Source of the DNA: Isoetes taiwanensis
Taxonomy: Eukaryota; Streptophyta; Lycopodiopsida; Isoetales; Isoetaceae
Direction: 5' to 3'
Assembly: GCA_021234155.1 (NCBI GenBank)
Contig: JAJEKV010000059.1
Coordinates: 597,844-661,843 of the forward strand
DNA length: 64,000 bases
Shown here piece after piece: positions 56,191-64,000 of this stretch. The notes under the pieces were generated by a model. The model searched no databases. It worked only from the letters and a program-made list of their open reading frames with translations, and was not told the DNA's origin. How positions within the stretch are numbered: position 1 is the stretch's first letter; each line of letters begins with the position of its first letter. The position numbers and the translations under genes were made by a program.

Positions 56191-57352
56191 CTATTCAATA
56201 CGAAGCATTTGAAACATTGGTTGCAGTGGAGAGCAGACCGATTAATCAACATCCACTTTTGCATGTTATAGGAGTGGCACATATCTATGTCTTATCTATG
56301 ATAAACATAGTTTAAGTGTTCTCAGTTTACTATTTGGGGTTAACATATACACGATAGGTTGTCAATACAGGTCCATGGCAACATAATTATACATCCTTTC
56401 CTAAGTTGCTCAAGCTGCCTTTACGACAACTGTGTTGATGAAATATAGCTGGACATGTCTTATAATATTGTACATGTTTTGCTATTACAACGATATCATC
56501 GTTGATATAATTTTAAGAGGCATTCCTCAGGTCCGAATTTAGAATTTGCAAGACCGAAAACTTAAGAACTTCATACAATGCCTAAGAAACAACTTAACAC
56601 CAAATTCAGAATTTATAAGACTAAAAACATAAGAACTTCATACAATGCCTAAGAAATGACTCAACTCCAAAAAACAAATGCAACACTACAATTAGTCTAA
56701 TAACATCCCGAATCGAAGATTAAAAAACAATAAAAATAAAAAGGAAATAAAAAACATTGCTTTTCAACAAACAACTTAAAGGAACTTCTATCACTAACCA
56801 GTATGCAATATGAGAAAGATGAACTAAAGCTCGATGCACTATGCTGTGTATTTGGTAAAGCAATGTTGCCAATATTTGACCATAGCCCTTACGTACGAAT
56901 GCCCCCTCTCACACTCAAATGGCGATATAATTAGTTGCAGTGGTTAAATTTTAAGTGCAATGTCCATTTAAGAGGACAATCTCCACTAGGAATGGGTTAC
57001 GCATTGGAACTTGACTGATTGTGTGGAAACAGGAAAGATGGCACTTTGATGCAGATAGAGATCTGCATTCAATCTGCGATTTTCCAAAAGACATAAACTA
57101 CCACAACCAGGGAATAATACCTAACTCCATGCATTCCATTATGTCTACCTATTCTATTCAGCACCATGTTAATGCCTATTCCATGTGCATAGGGCTAATG
57201 CAATGCATCCATTAAACCCTTTGCGACATTACATTACATCTACAAACACTGACTACATTTATAGCTTATTACTCCAGCTACAAACTCTCTCACGTCAACT
57301 CATTCCACATGTCCACGACTAATGCCCAGCATCGTCGGGCACACGTTTCTAG

Positions 57353-57592
57353 TTTCTTGTGATTTAGGGTCGGCTTAAACATGACCACGTTCGATATTTA
57401 CAGCATTGGGTAATTTGCAGGTATACTGTTTTATGGTCTTGAGGCCGAAAAGGAAGTGGAAACAAACTAGGATAGCCTTATCTCGGGTTTATGGAAGTCC
57501 GGGTCCTAGGGCATCACTAGGGGCATACTAGTTATATAGGAAAGCCATGCAAAAAAGTTCTCCTTTAATCTGTAAAGAAGTGGAGAGCAACC
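57353..57592 (+). repeat. Repeat unit D, right part
   Basis: TTTCTTGTGATTTAGGGTCG onward matches 32197-32420 of unit B, resuming exactly where 53696 left off. Confidence 0.9.
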
Positions 57593-57721
57593 ATGTGCTG
57601 ATGTATAGCCTTAAAAGTTCTATTTGATCTCACTGAGATGTGGAATTATTAACAGTCTTAATTTTACGAAAAAGACAGAATGAGCAGCTCTTTATTTGAC
57701 AAATATTCAATATGACTCATT

Positions 57722-59055
57722 CACGACTTTCCTCGGCCAGCTTTTTCGAAGTAAAGATTCCCATTGTTGAGTTTGGCACATCAGTAGTTCCCTCTTGTGG
57801 CAACAGTCTATTTTGCAGATGGAAATTTGTGTTGAAAATATAAACATTGTGCCAAATCCAGTCAGCTATATTACTAGCAATAATGCAGGTGGTATTCTCA
57901 TCAATAAGGACACTAAATCATTGGTTCTCAAACTCAGGACTTAGGTTACATTTCTTAGCTTTATGCAAAGTGGCCTCATAATCTAGAGTTTGCTCTGTTT
58001 TTTCTGGTCGGATCTGCATATCCTATAACCTCTACTACACAACAAAAAAAGTGCTCCAATACCCAAAAAAATCCCTCCCCAAAAAAAAAAAAAAGGAAAA
58101 AACTTATAGAATTCCCATTTTCTGTAGAACAATGGCAGATAAAATGGATCTTTATAATCGACGTATTTGGCCATAATCCCCATTTTCCTCATTTGGAAGA
58201 TAATACCACGTTACATTTGGCCATACCCTTTCCTCACTAATAAGATAATACCCTGTTACATTTGGCCATGCTCCCCCTTGCCTCATTTGTAAAATAATAT
58301 CCTATCTGTAAAAGAGTATGCTACTACATTCGGTCAAAATCCCCCCATTCCCGATTTGTGGCCGTAATCCTCCCATTTCTCATTTGTAAGAATACCCTAT
58401 TAAACTATTTGGCCGTAAACCACCAATATAAGATTTCTTTGGTTTTCACTATGTGTTTAAATTAGATAATTTTTGGGCCTGTGGTTTCTGGCGATGCCGC
58501 TTAAAGCGTTGCCACAACTTCAGTTAAATTGGAATTCATGCTATTTTACTGATGAAACTAACAAAATCTTTAGATAATATAAGTAGAGTAATGATAAAAG
58601 CTTCAAACATACATTTTCATATGTAACGGCAGCCTGACCGCATGGGGACTTGCCTCTGGTAAATGCTTACAGTGATCCCTTGAGTAAGGGGCTTTAATAA
58701 TGCTCATGCAAAATGCTTACAATAATATGTTTAGAAAGAATAAAACTAGAAGCTTAAGAAAGCCCCAAAACTCTTCTCTCGACCAGCTTTCTCCAAGTAA
58801 AGATTCCATTGTTGAGTTTGACTCACCTCTTTCAATAGTTCCCTCTAGTGGCAACAATCCATTTTGTAGATGGAAATTTATGTTGAAAACACAAACATTG
58901 TGCAAAATCCTGTCAGCTTTATTACTAGCAATAATCCAGGTGGTATTGTTCTCAGCAATAAGAACATTAGACCATTGGTTCTTAAACTCTGAACCTAGGT
59001 TACATTTCTTAGCTTTATTCAATGTGGCCTCCTTATAATCTAGAGTTTGCCTTGT
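57722..59055. repeat. Direct duplication of about 280 bp with spacer
   Basis: 57722-57998 and 58773-59055 align closely (for example CAGATGGAAATTTRTGTTGA, TTACTAGCAATAAT-CAGGTGGTATT, GGTTACATTTCTTAGCTTTA). The second copy has a 128-codon open frame on the minus strand (58717-59103) with no known domain; the first copy has many stops in the same frame. The second copy abuts the LINE fragment at 59056. The spacer 57999-58772 has a short A-rich run and GGCC-rich TTTGGCCATA repeats. Confidence 0.75.
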
Positions 59056-59451
59056 CCTTAGTGGAGCCTGTCCTTTTATACGACGTTGAAGTATGGGGCC
59101 CAATAGTGTCCCTCGCTACTTGGAATGACTTGGAGCAGGTGCAGAAAGTCTTCTTCGTATGAGCACTAGGGATGAACTCCACAGTCCCATATCAAATTCT
59201 GCTGCAAGAGACGGGTTTCTTGCCTCTTCAGAGGGCGGCTCTTGATCGCCATATTGTCTATTTTCAGAAGATGGTCAATATGGACGATGCTCGTCTCCCT
59301 AATCTAGCTTATATCATAGCAATAGGGCCACAGCACCTCAAGGCCTGCTGAATGGAAAAGAGAGCTCAATGGTTGGCTAGATGGAATGTGCAGGAGCACA
59401 GGGGCATACATGTGCAAACAGAGGGATTCGAGCTTGACTCTAACACTTAAA
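59056..59451 (+). pseudogene. LINE fragment, reverse-transcriptase C-terminal region
   Basis: The plus-strand frame reads VEPVLLYDVEVWG, then WNDLEQVQKVFF, a stop, ALGMNSTVPYQILLQETGFL, and continues to 59451 with one more stop. The VEP-LLY-VEVWG string matches the LINE B piece at 41191-41442, so this is a related LINE in the opposite orientation. Confidence 0.75.
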
Positions 59452-59684
59452 GCTCCCTTCCAAGAATAAGTGCTGCAACCTAAAAGGGCATTTTGAGGGT
59501 TCACCCCCTTAAATAGCCTCGAAAATAGGACTTGGTTTTCAGATTGGGCCATGTGGTCAAATCATGCCTTGACACATGGCATGGTGGGTCCTAAGGTTGC
59601 AATTAGTCATAAATGCTATTAAAAAGGATTTATGGGAGCAAGTGCAACTTAACTTGATATATTAAATGGGACACACATGTGCAA
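59452..59684. other. Short spacer
   Basis: No feature recognised between the LINE fragment and the Mutator-like element. Confidence 0.5.
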
Positions 59685-60393
59685 TATTTTATAGGGAAAG
59701 TTACCAAAATGCCCTTGCCAAATGCAGATATTCCCGGAATGCCCTTGCAAGATCAAAAATGCCCAAAATGCCCCTTGGGCAGGCAATGGGCAGAGCAGAG
59801 ACGCTATTAGAGTAGCTCCACGATCCGGTTCTAAATACAGGGAACAAAGGGTTTTACGGCCCGATTCAAATTCGTGGGTTTCTGCCGCTGCAGCACGTTG
59901 CAACCCGTCCTCCATGTCCAAATTTATATCAGAGATTAGGATCAGACAAAAACCCAACCATATCACTGGAATTAAAAGTAAAATTAGAATTTTTGACCAA
60001 TTCAAAGCTCCAGCATCATCAGATCTAACAGAATTCAGAACTTTGAAACGGATTTTCTAACTTGATTGTTGATTAATTAGCAACCAATTACATAATTTAA
60101 AAGTTTAATTCATGCGGGTTTTCCAGCCAATTCAAAGATGGTACTAGTAGAAGCCATAGCCATTATCTTCGAGGAATAATCTGATAAAGAACAAAAGGAT
60201 TCACAGGCAAATGGAATTCGAAAAAGGGGACCGATTTCATTTTCGTTTGAGTAAATAGAGATAATATAGATCGCGTCTCTGCCCGTTCCCGTTGCCTGCC
60301 CAAAGGGCATTTTGGGCATTTTTTATCTTGCAAGGGCATTCCGGGAATATCTGCATTTCACAAGGGCATTTGGGTAACTTTCCCTATTTTATA
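59685..60393. mobile_element. Mutator-like non-autonomous element, 691 bp, 9-bp target duplication
   Basis: TATTTTATA at 59685-59693 and 60385-60393 flanks inverted arms of about 115 bp (59694-59815 and 60268-60384) beginning GGGAAAGTTACC and ending with its complement GTAACTTTCCC. Nine-bp duplications with long arms starting in GGG are typical of MULEs. There is no transposase. The 450-bp core is less AT-rich near 59820-59940 and holds an open minus-strand stretch, so a captured host fragment (Pack-MULE) is possible but unidentified. Confidence 0.92.
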
Positions 60394-61080
60394 ACCCACG
60401 TGTTATATTAACATGTTAAAACAACATAATATATTGGCAGTGTCATCGACTATATGAAGGTGACATTTGCCAAATATAATAAAACAAGAATATTATTATG
60501 GAATTATGCTAGCTTGGAGAAGAAAACTAGGCCACATGAAGAACAAAAGTAGTACAAGATATGACTACATAATGAAAGTCCATGAGGAAAATTGATACTC
60601 ATGAGAAAACATGGTGATGAGTGTGAAGGTTTGGAAATGGCAACAGGGTTGTCACAAGAGACTAAAAACATCTACGAAAATCCGTAGAAGAAACAATATC
60701 TAAGCAAATAATGACGAGAAATGACGTGGCAAGAATGAAGGCCTAAACAAGCCACGAGAGGGAAACACATGAGTTAAAAAGAAGATGACTTTATAAAAAT
60801 TGCAAGGGATTAAGAAGGCACCAAGATTTGAACATATGACTATGACATTCGATAAGGAATATGAGAAACATATGGAGGGGATGCAAGGAGCAAAAATCGA
60901 AAAAGAAAAAACTCAAATTCTTCCACATGGCATACTTGAACCTTTACCAACTTCAGCCATTCCTCAAAAGAGGAACAACTGATCTTTTACTTCGAGAAGT
61001 AGTTTGACTCCATGGCTTCCCAGATACCATTGCCAGTGAGCATGGTCGCTAGTTTTTGCATTCGGGAAGCGTCTTCTGCA
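60394..61080. other. No recognised gene
   Basis: AT-rich; a 60-codon plus-strand frame at 60800-60982 is without motifs. Confidence 0.55.
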
Positions 61081-61089
61081 ATTATTGCA

Positions 61090-61202
61090 TATAAAATATT
61101 CCTTTCTCTCTTAGCCTCCGCCTTCGCCTCTGCCTCTGCCTTCGCCTCTGCCTTCGCCTCTGCCTCTGCCTCTGCCTCTGCCTCTGCCTCTAGCCTTCTC
61201 AC
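61090..61202 (-). repeat. Hexanucleotide repeat (GCCTCT/GCCTTC)n
   Basis: About 15 units at roughly 61110-61192. On the minus strand it reads as alternating Ala-Glu/Ala-Lys inside a 71-codon frame (60987-61202). Low-complexity expansion is the simple explanation; a truncated gene end is possible. Confidence 0.8.
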
Positions 61203-61231
61203 TTTGCCTCGCCCTTAACCTTCTCTCCCCT

Positions 61232-61345
61232 TTTTATCTTCGCGCGGGCAAAACCGATGTAAAAGGGGTTTTCTCTCTCCCTTTTTTTATTTTATTTTCG
61301 CGCGGTCAAAACCAGCATGGAAGGGGTTTTTGATGCTTAAAATCA
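61232..61345 (+). repeat. Short direct duplication
   Basis: TTCGCGCGG-CAAAACC followed by a GGAAGGGG- or AAAAGGGG-TTTT string occurs twice, about 70 bp apart. Confidence 0.6.
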
Positions 61346-64000
61346 TAAATTAAGGTCCCTTTTCCCCAAGTACGCCGATTTGAGTTCCAGGCTTTGTTCT
61401 AAGTCTTCAGGCTTCGTTCTATGTCTTCAAATTACATTCTCTCTCTAGGCTCAAGGCCAAAAGCTCGAATAGCCCACCTTCCAACTCCTTCCCATCCCAA
61501 AAGAATTCTAGCAATAATCGAATTGGACCCCCCACCCATAGGGTTGAACCCCCCCCCCCCAATGCTAACCACTAAAGGTGGGCATTCTTTATGCTTTCCT
61601 TTTAACACTAGACCTGTCCCATGATGGATCATTAAAGGGCATTTTGAAGGTTCATAAAAAAAATCATATAAAATCAAGAACACAAAAACTAGCCAAACCC
61701 TTTCTAGGAGTTCATATATGGCAGTCATGCTTCATATGAAAAATACACAAAAATGTATCAGCTCCTATTCTTGTGAGTTATGCTCTAGCAAACCCAAGGG
61801 GGTCAAGTACCAAAAGCTTCATGTTCACACAAAGTAAAACTGTCTTGATGAAAAGACTTTTCGGATTTTTTTGTTTATAATGTTATTTTTCTACATGAGA
61901 TATAGAGCAAAGCACGAAAAACCACATCTCAATTCGAACTCTGTGAAGGAAGATAGAGCAATTCAAACATGACAGGGTCAAAACTATCCTCTACCTTCTG
62001 AGAACCAATACTGGTTCCCAGAAAGCAGTTGTGATATAAAAACAACAACTTTCAAAAGGAGATCAATTTTGAGTCCAAATTTGGCATATAAGTAATTCAC
62101 GAGATCCTCCATCCTATAGAAATATTTGTTGAGTTTGAATTTGATGTTTTGACTTTTACTTCTATTTTCAATTTTAGGGAATTTATATAAATGGATAGTA
62201 TTGCTACATATGATTCTAGGTTGTCCTCCAAAAAATCACATTATAAAAGTTTATAAGGATATGAAACCAATGCAAAAACAAGCTCGTGGAAAGAGCAAAA
62301 GACATGGTAAAAAAAATCAAAAACAATGTTTGCACCTGCCCTCTACTGGCCCATAGTTCATTCAAAAATTGATAATATCCTTATGTTAGTCCATTTTAAG
62401 TTGAGTTTTGGGACATGAGTAGCTCTTGGACCACTTTGTTCACAAAAAATATTTGTTGTTCATTATCTTAAAGATTGTACTAGAATAGATAGCATCAATT
62501 ATATTATATCTTCCATGTTTGTTCTAGATTTGTGCCCTAAGTGTGTGATTTTACAAAATCACATCCTCAAAATATCTCATGTCAAGAGACCAATGCAAAA
62601 AGAACCAAGGAAAAATATGAAAAACTTTTACTATAAAAAATCAAGATAGACTGCTATCTGCAGTCCAGTTGCAGACCATCATTCCAGATGACTGAAAGTT
62701 TAAAAATTATTAATGGTGCCACCTTATTCAATTCTGATCTCAACTTTCACATATAGTTTACTTGTATGATTCTCTATAGGACAAAATTAATTGATTAGGT
62801 TAGCTTGTATAATTTAAGGAAGGAAGGAAGGAAGGAAGGTTGAAGCACAAACAATTGAGAACTTATAGGTGTAACTTTCACTTACACCTTTCAAAAATCA
62901 TGTGATCGAAGCTAAAAAGCCATAGTATCATTCTATGGAGAAAAATGGATAAGGCTAGTGAGAGATATATGCTCTATACAATTGGTCTCGTGGACCATAA
63001 ATGGTGATGCGTGCTTATATAAATTAAAATCTTAGAAATAACATGTTACTTTAATATGCAACTAGAGATTTCTATTGCCAAGAAAGGTTTACATCCATAA
63101 AAATATATAATATACATGAAAGATAACTTACATGTAATGTTATTCTACTTGGATGACAATGCTTTATAGCAGTAACACAGATATGAAGTTTATGCTAGTA
63201 AGAAATAAGCAGATTTCATGGTATTTATTTCAATAAGACCATACAACCTATATAAGAGATCTCTATGTATATCATTTCTCACATTTTGAACCATTTTAAG
63301 GGCATATTTGGGGAAAAGTATTGTCTCTTTCTATGAACCAAAGAAGCATATATGAAATGTTATGTTGTCTATTTATATATTGTCATGGCTAAACTTCATA
63401 ACATCCACTTGAATTCATCAATAAACATCACTAGCTTAATCATTGTGGAGTTTTGGACCTATAATTATGGAGTTGACCCAACTTTTTATGCTCTAATGTG
63501 TTAATCCATACTGTTGTACATCATGTTTGAATTCCAAAAATTGCATGGTTACAACCTAGTTGCACTATATGTAAGTTGATAAAAGTTATGTTCTATGTAG
63601 ATATATAGAATGCATCATTTATTGCCCACATGGCATTATGGATGGTTCTTATTGGAGCATCTTAACATATACCTTTGTCCAGAATTCTGTATAGTAGATT
63701 CTTTTAGTAAATATTACGGTTAACATGACTTATTTAAACTCCAAAAATCATGAAACTATAGTTGTATAGTTAGCAACTCATGGCCACAAGAATTAAATCA
63801 AAACTTATTATAATGAAAGAGTAACAATTCTTAAACCTCAAACAGCTTTTTTGACCAAAATAGGGTTTGGCGGCTTCCACCGATTTCAAATGATAGCAAG
63901 AAAATATGGGAACATAAAACTCAATGTATTCTATGATAAACAGGCAAATATCTCCAACTTTAGCAAGGTTTAGGTCACTTTATGCTAGAAATATCGAAGA
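61346..64000. other. No recognised gene; AT-rich end of window
   Basis: Apart from a C-run (61551-61560) and a (GGAA)n tract at 62818-62839, I see no repeats, terminal structures or coding motifs. Long stretches without open frames suggest decayed transposon sequence. Confidence 0.55.

Larger units (their letters stand above)
53697..57352 (+). mobile_element. Helitron family A, 3656 bp, ends defined by an empty site
   Basis: The 5' end is TCTTCTTTATTAAAATGGGA after host A. The subterminal palindrome at 53737-53770 (GGAACGCCGCATG...CATGCGGCGTTCC) is followed by CCCCTTGCGGGACGC. The 3' end is hairpin GCCCAGCATCGTCGGGC, then ACACGTTTCTAG, before host T. Unit B at 32196/32197 shows the uninterrupted target AAA^TTTC. 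No Rep/helicase is present. It carries at least one captured host exon (55560-55663). A second copy of the family's 5' end lies inside, at 56088. Confidence 0.9.

Noticed and set aside
58717-59103. 128-codon minus-strand frame as a gene
   Set aside because: The duplicate at 57722-57998 has many stops in that frame, and the end overlaps a plus-strand LINE fragment.
61090-61202. Ala/Glu-rich protein as a real gene
   Set aside because: The frame is produced by a hexanucleotide repeat, and the non-repetitive remainder shows no domain.

Overview
The window reads as nuclear DNA from a large, transposon-rich land-plant genome. It is AT-rich, with intron-bearing plant gene fragments and plant-type LINEs, a Ty3/gypsy element, Helitrons, and hAT- and Mutator-like elements. 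One captured exon (55.6 kb) looks like the flavodoxin-type domain of a flavodiiron protein. Flowering plants lack that family while ferns, lycophytes, bryophytes and gymnosperms keep it, so I infer a non-flowering plant, most likely a fern. The sequence alone does not prove this.

Only one protein gene looks intact: an intronless CDPK/PEPC-kinase-like serine/threonine kinase on the minus strand (29470-30426). Its presumed core promoter sits at the edge of a block of about 1 kb (unit A) that recurs as tandem copies B and C (to 33412). A fourth copy lies near 53.6/57.4 kb, split by a Helitron. All other recognisable coding sequence is transposon protein or broken host-gene fragments: COQ2-type polyprenyltransferase fused to a CDK-type kinase (5.4-6.5 kb), an ABCG transporter (14.5 kb), PPR proteins (15.1 and 19.3 kb), TFIIF-beta (20.5-20.9 kb), histidinol dehydrogenase (22.4-23.3 kb) and the flavodiiron exon.

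Layout. 0.3-3.7 kb: copy 1 of a local duplication, split by a 5'-truncated L1-type LINE with a 10-bp target duplication. 3.9-9 kb: chimeric gene fragments followed by two Helitron-like 3' hairpins. 9-16 kb: a foldback MITE, a (CTAT)n tract, a LINE tail with a 13-bp target duplication, and ABCG and PPR relics. 16.5-19.2 kb: an element with long inverted repeats holding an array of the 16-bp palindrome GGTATAAATTTATACC. 19.3-24.2 kb: PPR, TFIIF-beta and HISN8 relics and a 749-bp hAT-type MITE. 24.2-29.5 kb: no recognised gene. 29.5-33.4 kb: kinase and tandem units. 34.5-40.2 kb: copy 2 of the local duplication, split by a 4.6-kb Helitron. 40.2-51.1 kb: a second LINE type (LINE B) interrupted by an approximately 8.2-kb Ty3/gypsy element. 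53.6-57.6 kb: a 3.7-kb Helitron inside repeat unit D. 57.7-60.4 kb: LINE fragments and a 691-bp Mutator-like element with 9-bp target duplications. 60.4-64 kb: no recognised gene.

The most useful feature of the window is that it carries its own pre-insertion sites. Copy 2 of the duplication is the empty site for the LINE in copy 1, copy 1 is the empty site for the Helitron in copy 2, and unit B is the empty site for the Helitron in unit D. Element ends can therefore be placed closely without outside data.
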